In this document: positions 35,194 through 44,047 of the stretch, in pieces | Layout: every line of letters begins with the position of its first letter | Position numbering within the stretch: the stretch's first letter is position 1 | Assembly (NCBI GenBank): GCA_963711465.1 | Contig: CAVQEG010000001.1 | Span: 1,798,001-1,862,000 of the forward strand | Length of the DNA: 64,000 nucleotides | Source of the DNA: CAVQEG01 sp963711465 | Lineage (GTDB): Bacteria > Bacteroidota > Ignavibacteria > OLB7 | Reading direction: 5' to 3' | The notes under the pieces: generated by a model | Seen by the model: only the letters and a program-made list of their open reading frames with translations | What the model was told of the DNA's origin: nothing | The model's database searches: none | Made by a program: the position numbers and the translations under genes

Positions 35194-38064
35194 ATGCCCA
35201 AGCGACTCTTCCTCATCGACGGCATGGCGATCCTCTTCCGAGGCTACTACGCCCTGCTCAACGCGCATCTCTCGTCGCGCAACGGCGAGCCGACCGGCGC
35301 GACGTTCGCCTTCTGTTCGGCACTCGAACGGCTGCTGGAAAAGCACAAGCCCGATCTGATCGCCGTCGCCTGGGATTCCCCTGAGCCCACATTCCGACAC
35401 GATCAGTTCGAGGCATACAAGGCCAACCGCGAGGCGCCGCCCGAGGATCTGCCTCCGCAGATCGATCGCACCAAGGAGATCGTCGGACTCTACCACATTC
35501 CGTGCCTGCAGATGCCGGGCTACGAGGCCGACGACATCATCGGCACCATAGCGCGCCGCGCCGAAGCCGCCGGATACGAGGTCTACTGCGTCACGCCCGA
35601 TAAGGATTTCCTCCAGCTGGTCACCGAGCGCGTGCTGATCTATCGTCCGTCCCGCCCGGGGTCCGAAGATGAGATCGTCGACATCGAAGGGGTGAAGAAA
35701 CGCTTCGGCGTCGCCCCGCTCCAGGTGATCGACGTGCTGGCGCTGATGGGCGATGCCAGCGACAACGTTCCCGGCGTGCGGGGAATCGGCGAGAAGACCG
35801 CCATTCCATTGATTCAGGAATTCGGTTCGGTCGAGAATCTCTACGAACACGTCGAGGAAATTCCGAAGAAGGGCGTGCGCACGAAGCTCATCGACGGACG
35901 CGACAGCGCACTGCTCAGCAAGGAACTCGTCACGATTCACACCGAAGTGCCCGTCGAGGTGACGTTCGAAGAACTGCACCTGGATCCGCCGGACGTCGCC
36001 GGACTGAAGCGGATGTACGAGGAGCTTGGATTCAAATCCCTTGTCGCACGCTACGCTGCCGTCGACGGTGCGAATGATTCGTCCGAGACGGCAGCGCAGG
36101 ATGCCGGGGCGGGAACGACGTCCGCCGACCAATCGCCGGATGGGCCGGCCGCCACCGAGGAAGGCACCGAACCGCACCCCATCGTCGGGTTGAGCGACGT
36201 CGAGCATCGCTACGAACTCGTGATCGACGAATCGCGACTGGCCAGCGTGGTCACCGAACTGTCGGGCGCATCGATGCTCTCCTTCGACCTCGAGACCGAT
36301 TCGGTCGACGAAATGACCGCGACGATTCTCGGCGTGGCGCTCTCGGCCGAGCCATTCACGGGGTACTACATCGCCGTCGCCGCTCCGGAACGGGCGCTCG
36401 GCTCTGGCGACGGCGGGCTGTTCGATGAGGAGAACCCGAGAGTGCAGGCGGCGACCGAGGGTCTGCCGGTCGAGGTCGTCATCCGCCATCTGAAGCCGCT
36501 GTTGGAGAACGACGCGATCGCGAAGACGGGTCAGAATGCGAAGTACGACATGGTGGTGCTGCTGCGATACGATGTCGAGGTCACGCCGATCGCGTTCGAT
36601 ACCATGCTGGCCAGCTACGTGCTCGACAGTTCGCAGGCGCACAACATGGACGCGCTCGCCGAACGGTGGCTGCACTACAGACCGATCTCGATCACCGAGC
36701 TGATCGGCAAGCGGGGACGCGGACAGCTGAACATGCGCGACATCGACATCCGGCGCACGAGCGAGTATGCCTGCGAGGATGCGGACGTGACGCTGCGGCT
36801 GCAGCGGCGCCTGGCAGAGGAACTCGACCGGCAGGAGCTCCGCGGGGTCGCCGAGGAACTCGAATTCCCCCTCGTCCCCGTGCTTGCGCACATGGAGCAC
36901 TGCGGCGTGTACATCGACCGCGAGGCGCTGGGGGACATCTCCCGCAGTCTGGAACGAACGATGACCGAGATCGAGGCCGAGATCTATGAACTCGCCGGCC
37001 ACCCCTTCAACATCGGCTCACCGAAGCAGCTGCAGACGGTGCTCTTCGAGGAGCTGAAGCTGCCTCCGAAGAAGAAGACGAAGACGGGGTACTCGACCGA
37101 TCAGTTCGTTATGGAGGATCTGGCAGCCGAGCATCCGCTGCCGGACAAGATCCTCGCCTATCGTCAGGCCGCGAAGCTGAAGAGCACGTACGTCGACGCG
37201 CTTCCTGCGCTGGTCAACCCCGCCACCGGCCGCGTTCACACCGACTACAACCAGGCGGTCACGAGCACCGGCCGACTGTCGTCGACGAATCCGAACCTGC
37301 AGAACATTCCGATCCGCAGCGAACTCGGGCAGGAGATCCGGGGTGCCTTCGTGGCGGGATTCGAAGGTGGGCTGATTCTCTCTGCCGATTACTCGCAGGT
37401 CGAGCTGCGCATCATGGCGTCGATCACCGGCGACGACGCGCTCGTAGCGGCATTCCGTGAAGGAGCGGACATTCACACCGCGACGGCTGCAAACGTGTTC
37501 GACGTTCCACCCGAAGAGGTCACGCAGAACATGCGGCGGCGGGCGAAGGAGGTGAATTTCGGCATCATGTACGGCATCGGTCCCTTCGGACTCTCACGGC
37601 GGCTGAAGATCGGGCGCAATGAGGGTCAGGAGCTGATCACGACGTACTTCCGGAAGTATCCCGGCGTGCAGCAATACATCGCCGACACGCTCGAGAAGGC
37701 ACGCACGAAGGGATACGTCGAGACGCTCAGCGGGCGTCGACGCTACTATCCGAACATCGGAGCAGCGAATCAGGCGGTGCGTTCGGCCGAGGAGCGTGCG
37801 GCGATCAACATGCCGATCCAGGGCACGGCAAGCGACATCATCAAGCTGGCGATGATCGACATCGACCGCGAGCTGGCGACGACGTTCCCGAAGGTGAACA
37901 TGATTCTGCAGGTCCACGACGAGCTCGTCTTCGAAGTCCCTGCCGAGCAGATCGACGACGTGGCAGCATTCGTCAAGCAGAAGATGGAGGGTGCGTTTTC
38001 CCTCGGCGAGGTTCCCCTGATCGCCGAAACAGGGTACGGCCGAAGCTGGCTTGCAGCCCATTAG
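35194..38064 (+). CDS. polA: DNA polymerase I
   Basis: A 956-residue family A polymerase. The 5'-3' exonuclease/FEN domain covers about 1-290 (LFLIDGMAILFRGYYAL, YEADDIIG, CVTPDKDFLQL). After an acidic linker, the 3'-5' exonuclease has the DxE motif in SFDLETDSV and the later NAKYDMVVL and YACEDADVTL, so the proofreading residues appear intact. The polymerase domain has motif A SADYSQVELRIM, motif B RRRAKEVNFGIMYGIGP and motif C LQVHDELVFE. It repairs DNA and matures Okazaki fragments. The stop is directly followed by CGCCAAGG repeats. Confidence 0.98.
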   Translation: MPKRLFLIDGMAILFRGYYALLNAHLSSRNGEPTGATFAFCSALERLLEKHKPDLIAVAWDSPEPTFRHDQFEAYKANREAPPEDLPPQIDRTKEIVGLYHIPCLQMPGYEADDIIGTIARRAEAAGYEVYCVTPDKDFLQLVTERVLIYRPSRPGSEDEIVDIEGVKKRFGVAPLQVIDVLALMGDASDNVPGVRGIGEKTAIPLIQEFGSVENLYEHVEEIPKKGVRTKLIDGRDSALLSKELVTIHTEVPVEVTFEELHLDPPDVAGLKRMYEELGFKSLVARYAAVDGANDSSETAAQDAGAGTTSADQSPDGPAATEEGTEPHPIVGLSDVEHRYELVIDESRLASVVTELSGASMLSFDLETDSVDEMTATILGVALSAEPFTGYYIAVAAPERALGSGDGGLFDEENPRVQAATEGLPVEVVIRHLKPLLENDAIAKTGQNAKYDMVVLLRYDVEVTPIAFDTMLASYVLDSSQAHNMDALAERWLHYRPISITELIGKRGRGQLNMRDIDIRRTSEYACEDADVTLRLQRRLAEELDRQELRGVAEELEFPLVPVLAHMEHCGVYIDREALGDISRSLERTMTEIEAEIYELAGHPFNIGSPKQLQTVLFEELKLPPKKKTKTGYSTDQFVMEDLAAEHPLPDKILAYRQAAKLKSTYVDALPALVNPATGRVHTDYNQAVTSTGRLSSTNPNLQNIPIRSELGQEIRGAFVAGFEGGLILSADYSQVELRIMASITGDDALVAAFREGADIHTATAANVFDVPPEEVTQNMRRRAKEVNFGIMYGIGPFGLSRRLKIGRNEGQELITTYFRKYPGVQQYIADTLEKARTKGYVETLSGRRRYYPNIGAANQAVRSAEERAAINMPIQGTASDIIKLAMIDIDRELATTFPKVNMILQVHDELVFEVPAEQIDDVAAFVKQKMEGAFSLGEVPLIAETGYGRSWLAAH

Positions 38065-38065
38065 C

Positions 38066-38110
38066 CGCCAAGCGCGCCAAGGGGGGGGAACGCCAAGGGC
38101 GCCAAGGGGG
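38066..38110 (+). repeat. Short CGCCAAGG repeat tract
   Basis: Four CGCCAAG(G) units at 38066, 38075, 38091 and 38100 begin two bases after the polA stop, interspersed with G-runs. I recall similar CGCCAAGG strings as dispersed short repeats in other bacteria. Confidence 0.6.
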
Positions 38111-38120
38111 ACCGGGCAGG

Positions 38121-38570
38121 CTACGCGGCGCGGACGGCCGCCCCTGCGAATCCGGAATCCTCGGGAACGACAGTCATCAGGAGGTAATCGACGGTGGTTC
38201 GGACGTTCCATCCGGTTGAATCCCGGTAGTGCACGAGCACGCCGGCATCCTTGCGATCGCTCACCTCACGAAGGCGAACGCCGTATTCGATGACGATGTC
38301 CTCGCGTCCGCACCGTTCGAGGAGGGCCTCGTAGTGCAGACGATCCGACGCGGTTGCGGCGTTGCTGACCGATGCACGGCGCTTCAGCGCCGCAAGGGAA
38401 TCACCGCATTCGATCTGATGACCCTCACGCCGATCCAGATCGGGAACGCCATTGCGGTCGCGCTCCGGCTCGAGCACGATGATCTCCGCACGTGACGTGG
38501 CCGACGCCTGGCGCAGTTCCAGCGCCGCGGAGAGTCCGGAAATTCCGGCACCAACGATGATGACTTTCAT
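38121..38570 (-). CDS. Abbreviated FAD/NAD(P)-binding protein, possibly a remnant
   Basis: A 149-residue frame. The N-terminus MKVIIVGAGISGLSAALEL is a textbook dinucleotide-binding GxGxxG motif, followed by the Glu-ended strand IIVLEPE. The rest is far too short for a monooxygenase or amine oxidase (usually 350 or more residues) and lacks the later GD and FAD-ribityl motifs. A YGVRLREVSD piece resembles an internal strand of such enzymes. It may be a decayed or internally deleted oxidoreductase, or a genuine mini-protein. It sits between polA's repeat tract and insertion-end-like repeats, which favours decay. Confidence 0.55.
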   Translation of the reverse strand: MKVIIVGAGISGLSAALELRQASATSRAEIIVLEPERDRNGVPDLDRREGHQIECGDSLAALKRRASVSNAATASDRLHYEALLERCGREDIVIEYGVRLREVSDRKDAGVLVHYRDSTGWNVRTTVDYLLMTVVPEDSGFAGAAVRAA

Positions 38571-38739
38571 GGGTAGACCTTTGAGGAAGGATGGACCTCA
38601 CCATAACACGGCGAGCGTGCGATGGGTTAGGCCCCGTCTGAGGACCATCGCGCGAACCGGGCACAGCCGCTACGGGCATCGGACGGGGTCAGTCGCGATT
38701 CACACTGACATGGGAATTCAAAGTTGCGAGAGGCAGGAG

Positions 38740-38774
38740 TGTCAATGGGACCTGGGATGTCGAAACGGGACCTG
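38740..38774 (+). repeat. Pair of short direct repeats resembling a transposon end
   Basis: TGTCAATGGGACCTG (38740-38754) and TGTCGAAACGGGACCTG (38758-38774) are close direct repeats. Tandem, degenerate 15-20 bp repeats containing TGTCAA..GGGACC are seen at termini of some IS21-type elements. No transposase gene or second end is visible. Confidence 0.4.
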
Positions 38775-38793
38775 AAGTATCGAGGAGGGGCCG

Positions 38794-39474
38794 TCAGGCG
38801 GGCTGGGCGACGACGCGTTCGACGACATCCACCTCGAGTGCCACCAGGCCCGGGATTTCTGCAAGCAGTCGGTCGCCCGGTCCGACCGGGCCGACTCCCT
38901 CGGGTGTGCCGGTGAAGATGCAGTCACCCCGCTCGAGCGTGAAGAACCGGGAGAGGTAGCTGATCGTTTCGGGAATCCGCATCACCATGTCGCCGGTGAA
39001 CCCCCGTTGTCGGAGTTCGCCGTTGACGTGCAGCGTCATCTCAAGCTCGTGAGGGTCGTCGACGAGATCGCGTCGCGCCACCTCGCTGATCGGTGCGGAC
39101 GTATCGAATGCCTTTGCCAGCGTCCACGGTTCACCGCGCTGTTTGGCGAGCGCCTGCACGTCGCGCAGCGTCATGTCCAGACCGATCGCGTAGCCGAGCA
39201 CCACGTCCATCGCCTCCTCGGGACTCACCTCGCGGACGGTCCGGTCAACGACCACGACGAGCTCCAGCTCGTGATGCAGTTCGCTGGAAATCGACGGTCG
39301 GACCACATGACCGCCACTGCGGACCAGCGCGGTGGAGGGCTTGAGAAACACGACCGGGGCGTCACCGACCTCGCTGCCCATCTCACGCGCGTGCTTCGCG
39401 TAGTTCCTGCCGAGGCAAAGCATTTTGCCAACGGGAACGGTCATGTGCGACGGTTTGAGAATCAGCTCGTGCAT
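38794..39474 (-). CDS. Fumarylacetoacetate hydrolase-family protein
   Basis: A 226-residue FAH-fold enzyme. The family core starts at CLGRNYAKHAREMG (residues 19-32); the metal ligands are in HHELELVVVVD (Glu-x-Glu) and GYAIGLDMTLRD (Asp), and the C-terminal FTGTPEGVGPV loop is present. Members hydrolyse or decarboxylate beta-diketo or oxaloacetate-like acids (for example acylpyruvases or oxaloacetate decarboxylases); the small single-domain form fits this group. The lipoprotein gene upstream ends 6 bp before its start, so the two are probably co-transcribed, although no functional link is evident. Confidence 0.9.
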   Translation of the reverse strand: MHELILKPSHMTVPVGKMLCLGRNYAKHAREMGSEVGDAPVVFLKPSTALVRSGGHVVRPSISSELHHELELVVVVDRTVREVSPEEAMDVVLGYAIGLDMTLRDVQALAKQRGEPWTLAKAFDTSAPISEVARRDLVDDPHELEMTLHVNGELRQRGFTGDMVMRIPETISYLSRFFTLERGDCIFTGTPEGVGPVGPGDRLLAEIPGLVALEVDVVERVVAQPA

Positions 39475-39480
39475 CGCGGC

Positions 39481-40365
39481 TTACGGACGCGCCGGCCCGG
39501 CGGCAATGTGATAGCGAGTCTGTTCGGCGGTGGCCGCGGCGACGTCGTTGCCCTCGACGGTGATCTTCCGCTCGGTCAGATTGAACGGACCCGGGACCTT
39601 GTTGCCCTCGGGGTCGATCAACTGGAGTGCGACGGTGTGTTCGCCGGCGGGAAGGTTCTCGATGTAGTACGGAATCCACTGTGTGAGGGTGTCGATCACC
39701 TGACCGTCGATCGATGCGATCACCTTGTAGGCGTCGGGACCGAGCTGGGCGTTGCTCACGTAGAAGTCGAGCAGAATTCTGTTGGCATCGCTTCCGGTGT
39801 AGATCCCCTTCGGGCGCGAATAGGTCAACAACGGCTGGCCCTCTGTGATGAGGGTCGAATCGGTCTTCTTTCCAACATAGAAGTCGTGCGCGACGAAGGC
39901 ACCAGGTTCCTTGACGCATTCATGCCAGGAGCGGCCCAGCACGGCGCGGATGGCATGGACGCCCGGCGAGAGCACGCCGACCGAGAAGCTGTCGCGCCGG
40001 AACATCGCCATGTACGGCTTGTTGTCGATGATCACGTGGATGTGCTGTCCATCCATCGAATAGGCGATGTCCTTCGACTGTTCACCCGCGGTCGGAGCCC
40101 CGAGCTCGAAGCCCTGCAGGTCGACCGAAACGAGCACGCTGTCGCTGGCGACGACTTCGTCCGGACCGGGCGAGGTCACGACCAGATGGGCGTCGGGAAT
40201 GGCTGGTGCCCGCTCACCGGGCACGATCGTAACGGTGCTGCCGACGCCGGAGGTATCCGACGATTCGGATCCGTCGGTATCCGGCTGCTGCTGTCCACAT
40301 CCACTGATGACCAGAATGGCGATGAGTGCGATCGGCGCGATGGCGCCTGCCGGCTTCTTCCACAT
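39481..40365 (-). CDS. Predicted lipoprotein of unknown function
   Basis: A 294-residue protein with an N-terminal signal peptide and lipobox (LVISGCGQQQ; acylated Cys about residue 23), then a Ser/Asp-rich linker. The body is beta-rich with two similar halves, each containing a ligand-free immunoglobulin-like pattern (SPGVHAIRAVLGRSWHE and LPAGEHTVALQLIDPEGN), suggesting two Ig/Fn-like domains. A single mid-protein Cys is present. I set the start at MWKKPAGAIAP, where the signal peptide begins. It is upstream of the FAH-family gene with 6 bp between them. Function is unknown; location is probably the outer or inner membrane periplasmic face. Confidence 0.85.
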   Translation of the reverse strand: MWKKPAGAIAPIALIAILVISGCGQQQPDTDGSESSDTSGVGSTVTIVPGERAPAIPDAHLVVTSPGPDEVVASDSVLVSVDLQGFELGAPTAGEQSKDIAYSMDGQHIHVIIDNKPYMAMFRRDSFSVGVLSPGVHAIRAVLGRSWHECVKEPGAFVAHDFYVGKKTDSTLITEGQPLLTYSRPKGIYTGSDANRILLDFYVSNAQLGPDAYKVIASIDGQVIDTLTQWIPYYIENLPAGEHTVALQLIDPEGNKVPGPFNLTERKITVEGNDVAAATAEQTRYHIAAGPARP

Positions 40366-40551
40366 AGACACACCTCGGATCCGCGCTTCAGGATGCGAAC
40401 CGTACGTGAACCGGTCCGCGAATGGCGCTGAAGGTACCACACTGGCTCGAGGCGGTCAAACCGCGACCGTACCGATTGCAATTGGACGTACAGGCCGGCT
40501 TTGCGATCTTGGGAACTTGTTTGTTTTTCTGCCCCGTCTGTACCCGCGATC

Positions 40552-40896
40552 ATGACCAAATCGGACATCATCGACCGAATCGCCCAGGGCACCGGACTGA
40601 CGAAGCTCGAGACCGAGGCGGTCGTCGACGGATTCCTCAAGACCGTCGCCGACGCCCTCAGCCGCGACGATCACGTCGAGCTCCGTGGCTTCGGTACGTT
40701 CCGTGTCAAGGAGCGCGCGCCGCGTGTGGGTCGCAACCCGCGCACCGGCGAACACGTGCAGCTCGCGGCTCAGTTCGTTCCCCAATTCAAGGTGTCGCGG
40801 GAGCTCCGCCAGACGATCGACAAGGCGATCAAGGAACAGCGCGCGCGTTCTTCGGCCACATCCGGTGACTCCACGACGGCCCCCTCCGAGGATTGA
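40552..40896 (+). CDS. HU/IHF-family DNA-binding protein
   Basis: A 114-residue nucleoid protein. Residues 1-93 cover the HU/IHF fold: MTKSDIIDRIAQGTGLTK, the ELRGFGTFRVKERAPRVGRN core and the beta-arm GRNPRTGE that inserts in the minor groove, followed by VPQFKVSRELR. A Ser/Thr-rich acidic tail of about 20 residues follows. IHF-like features (ELRGFGTF) are present, but whether it works as an HU homodimer or IHF-like subunit is not decided. It is followed 7 bp later by the TPR gene, so the two are probably co-transcribed. Confidence 0.95.
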   Translation: MTKSDIIDRIAQGTGLTKLETEAVVDGFLKTVADALSRDDHVELRGFGTFRVKERAPRVGRNPRTGEHVQLAAQFVPQFKVSRELRQTIDKAIKEQRARSSATSGDSTTAPSED

Positions 40897-40903
40897 CTTC
40901 TCC

Positions 40904-41725
40904 ATGACCGACCAGATTCCCGACCGACCCGACGATTCCCGCGAACCCGTCCGCAGCGGCGAACAGCCGACAAGTGCGCCGTCGAAGCGCGTCTGCCCCA
41001 CCTGCGGCGCCGCCAATCCACCGGATGCCACCGACTGCGTCGCGTGCGGCGAAGCGCTGCCCACCGATGAAGAGACCGCCGTCGATGCCGTTCCCGAAGC
41101 CGAAGAACCGGTCGCCGCGGAGCGTTCGCCCTGGAAGGTCTATCTGCTCGCCGGCCTCGGTGTGCTGGTGCTTGCCGTCGGTGCGTTCTTCCTTACCGCC
41201 GATTTCACCAAGGCACCGCCCGGCGCGGTGGCCGACAACCTGCCGGCAGGACATCCACCGGTCCCCGGAATGGGTGATGTCTCTCCGGAAGTCAAGCAGC
41301 ACATCACCGAGCTCGAGAAGCAGGTCGCCGAACATCCCGACAACCCCGACCTCCAGCTGCAGCTGGCCAATGCGCTCTACGACGCACGGCGCCACTCCGA
41401 GGCGGTACCCCACTACCAGGCGTACCTCAAGACCCACGATACCGACGCTGCGGCCCGCACCGACATGGCAACCTCCATGGGCGAGGCAGGTGATCTCGAC
41501 GGTGCCATCATCGAACTCCGCAAGGTGCTCGATAAGGATCCGGACGAACAGAACGCTGCGTACAACCTGGCGGTGATGTACTACAACAAGAAGATGCCGG
41601 ACAGTCTCATCTATTGGCTGCGTCAGACCGTGGCGATCGATTCGACGACACGTCAGGGAAGTCAGGCGAATACCATCCTCAGTGCGCTCGACTCCGCGCA
41701 CACCCATGGCGAAATGGAGCCCTGA
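40904..41725 (+). CDS. Zinc-ribbon, single-pass, TPR protein
   Basis: A 273-residue protein. An N-terminal zinc ribbon has CPTC (residues 31-34) and CVAC some 14 residues later. One transmembrane helix follows (KVYLLAGLGVLVLAVGAFFLTA). The C-terminal half is made of TPR units (NPDLQLQLANALYDARRHSEAVPHYQ and repeats), so it probably scaffolds partners with the TPR outside. It is downstream of the HU-like gene by 7 bp. No enzyme activity is expected. Confidence 0.87.
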   Translation: MTDQIPDRPDDSREPVRSGEQPTSAPSKRVCPTCGAANPPDATDCVACGEALPTDEETAVDAVPEAEEPVAAERSPWKVYLLAGLGVLVLAVGAFFLTADFTKAPPGAVADNLPAGHPPVPGMGDVSPEVKQHITELEKQVAEHPDNPDLQLQLANALYDARRHSEAVPHYQAYLKTHDTDAAARTDMATSMGEAGDLDGAIIELRKVLDKDPDEQNAAYNLAVMYYNKKMPDSLIYWLRQTVAIDSTTRQGSQANTILSALDSAHTHGEMEP

Positions 41726-41735
41726 TCGTCCGCCC

Positions 41736-44039
41736 CTATCCCCCTGCGCGCAGCGTCGCCAGCTTGGAGCGTTCCTCGGCAAGCACCCTGACGCGCTCGA
41801 GTACGCTCTTCTTCCGCTCCTCCTCCTCGTCCCCGAGATCGTCCTCGCCAGGCGCGCCCGAGACCGTATAGGGCCGCAGTTGATCCTGGATCAACACATG
41901 CTCCCGCTCGATCCGATTCTCCAGAAGCTGGATCAGACAGTCCCGCGCAATCCGCCACCGGTTCGGTTCGCCCAGATCCGGATCGATCGATTCCCAGTGA
42001 TCCGATATTGATTCGCGCTGCACCGCCAGCAGCGTCACCAGATCGCGCATCCGCGGCTCCAGCTCCTCCATCACCAGCTCGTCGATGGTGAACGAGCGCT
42101 GATTGACGTAGTGCCCGAGGATGATCTCGATCAGCTGCCTCGTCGCCGGATGCGTGAAGTGCTCGACGTCGACACGGGCGAACACGTTCTCCAGCATCTG
42201 CGGATCTCCGTCGACCAGCACACTCAACAGCTGAAGCTCGGCCTGCGGCAGTTCCTCCCGTCGCAGCGGACGGTATGGCCTCAGTGCCGGCGCGGCCGGT
42301 TCCTCCTTCAGCTCCGGCGACCCTCGATGCACGCTCGGCGGCGTCACCGCTTCGTCGAACGTCAGCTCCGCCTGCGGTGGCTCCGCCTGCGGTGGCTCCG
42401 ACTGCGGTGGCTCCGACTGCGGTGGCTCCGACTGCGGTGGCTCCGACTGCCCACCTGCCTCGCCCTTCTCGCCATGCTCGACTTCCGGCGCCGGCACGTT
42501 CCGGACGTCGGACCCCGCCACCTCCTCCGACGCGTCTGCCGTCGCCTCGGAATTCCCCCCTCTTTCAGGTTCCGTCGGACGTACCTCGGCAGTATTGACT
42601 CCCGCTGGATCATTCTCGCCGGAGCCGGCCGTTGCGTTCTCCCGCGGCGATTGCGTCGTCGTTCCCTCGATCGGCGGCATAGGACGATCCGGCGCCGGCG
42701 ACGACGGACGCAGCAGTTCGCGCCGACGCATCGTTCCCCGCTGCTGCCCGAGCGCCCGCTCGAGTTCGCGGATCATCAGCCGCTCGTTGACGTGGTACTC
42801 TGAGGCGAGCTTGTTGACATACAACTCGCGCTTCAGCGCGTCGGGAATCATCGCCAGCGTCGAGACGATCGAGCGAATTGCATCCCCCATCGTCTCGGGT
42901 GAATCGAATGCACCCGAGCGCTTCAGGACGCGCGTGCGGAACTCGAGGAACGTGACCGATTCGTCCAGCCGACGCTCGAATTCCTTCGCCCCGAACTTCT
43001 GGACGAACGTATCCGGATCCTCTCCGTCGGGAAGTCGCAGCACCGCCACGTCCAACCCCTTGGCCAGCAGCACGTCGATGCCACGCTCGGTCGCGCTCTG
43101 TCCCGCCGCGTCGCTGTCGAAGACGAGCACGACACGCGAACAGAACCGCGCGATCAGGTCCGCATGCTCTCGCGCGATGGCCGTTCCACATGTTGCAATT
43201 GCAGTCTCGACGCCGGCCTGGTGCAGACTGATCACATCGGCGTAGCCCTCGACAAACAGCGCGCGACCACTCCTGCGTATCGCGTCCTTGGCCTGGAAGA
43301 GTCCGTAGAGTACACGACTCTTCTGGTAGATCCGCGTCTCCGGTGAGTTGATGTACTTGGGAGAATTCGGATCCTCGTTCATCCGCCGCGCGCCGAAGCC
43401 GACCACGCGGCCGGTGGCGGTGAACACAGGGAACATCGTGCGGCCGCGGAAGCGGTCGTAGAACGACTTCCGGTCGTCGCGTCGGATCGCCAGACCGGCA
43501 CGCTCGATCTCACCGTCCTCGTACCCCTTGCCCCGCAGATGGGTGATGAGCGCTTCCCATTCATCGAGCGAATAGCCGATACCGAAGCGGGTGATGGTGT
43601 CGTTGGCAAATCCGCGATTCCGCAGGTAGGCGCGGGCGTGCTCGCCGCGCTCGGACTGCAGATTGCCGTAGAAGTAGCGCGCCGCATCGCGCACGGCAGC
43701 GGCCAGGCGCTCGCTCTCGGAGTAATCGCCCCGGTCGCGTCCCTCCTCCGGAATCTCAATGTTCAGCGTCTGCGCCAGGTTCCGTACCGACTCGGGGAAC
43801 GTCCAGCCGTTACGCTCCATGAGGAACGTGAAGACGTTGCCACCCTTGCCACACGAAAAGCAGCGGTAGATACCCCGAACCGGTTCGACGGCGAACGACG
43901 GGTGCTTGTCGTCGTGGAACGGACAGAGCCCGATCCAGTTCTTCCCCGCGCGACGAAGCCGCACGTAATCACTGATCACGTCGACGATATTCGCCTCGTG
44001 CTTTACGCGATCGATGATTTCTTCGGGAATGTGGCCCAT
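41736..44039 (-). CDS. dnaG: DNA primase with long repeat-bearing linker
   Basis: A 767-residue DnaG, which makes RNA primers at the fork. The CHC2 zinc finger has Cys39, His42, Cys60 and Cys63 (CPFHDDK, RCFSCGKGG). The catalytic core and TOPRIM domain follow, with FVEGYADVISLHQ and VLVFDSDAAGQSA. Between the core and the C-terminal DnaB-binding domain there is an acidic Pro-rich linker of roughly 150 residues containing repeated SEPPQ units from a 15-bp DNA tandem repeat; ordinary DnaG (about 580-650 residues) lacks this. The C-terminal helical domain is intact. It ends 10 bp from the convergent TPR gene. Confidence 0.97.
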   Translation of the reverse strand: MGHIPEEIIDRVKHEANIVDVISDYVRLRRAGKNWIGLCPFHDDKHPSFAVEPVRGIYRCFSCGKGGNVFTFLMERNGWTFPESVRNLAQTLNIEIPEEGRDRGDYSESERLAAAVRDAARYFYGNLQSERGEHARAYLRNRGFANDTITRFGIGYSLDEWEALITHLRGKGYEDGEIERAGLAIRRDDRKSFYDRFRGRTMFPVFTATGRVVGFGARRMNEDPNSPKYINSPETRIYQKSRVLYGLFQAKDAIRRSGRALFVEGYADVISLHQAGVETAIATCGTAIAREHADLIARFCSRVVLVFDSDAAGQSATERGIDVLLAKGLDVAVLRLPDGEDPDTFVQKFGAKEFERRLDESVTFLEFRTRVLKRSGAFDSPETMGDAIRSIVSTLAMIPDALKRELYVNKLASEYHVNERLMIRELERALGQQRGTMRRRELLRPSSPAPDRPMPPIEGTTTQSPRENATAGSGENDPAGVNTAEVRPTEPERGGNSEATADASEEVAGSDVRNVPAPEVEHGEKGEAGGQSEPPQSEPPQSEPPQSEPPQAEPPQAELTFDEAVTPPSVHRGSPELKEEPAAPALRPYRPLRREELPQAELQLLSVLVDGDPQMLENVFARVDVEHFTHPATRQLIEIILGHYVNQRSFTIDELVMEELEPRMRDLVTLLAVQRESISDHWESIDPDLGEPNRWRIARDCLIQLLENRIEREHVLIQDQLRPYTVSGAPGEDDLGDEEEERKKSVLERVRVLAEERSKLATLRAGG
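42366..42455. repeat. 15-bp tandem repeat inside dnaG
   Basis: Six 15-bp units (CTCCG[C/A]CTGCGGTGG, the last one degenerate) in frame with dnaG encode SEPPQ/AEPPQ pentapeptides on the minus strand. Confidence 0.9.
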
Positions 44040-44047
44040 GATGATCG

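Noticed and set aside
35074..37002. A 642-residue minus-strand frame opposite polA
   Set aside because: Antisense shadow of the polymerase gene; no domain and no independent signal.
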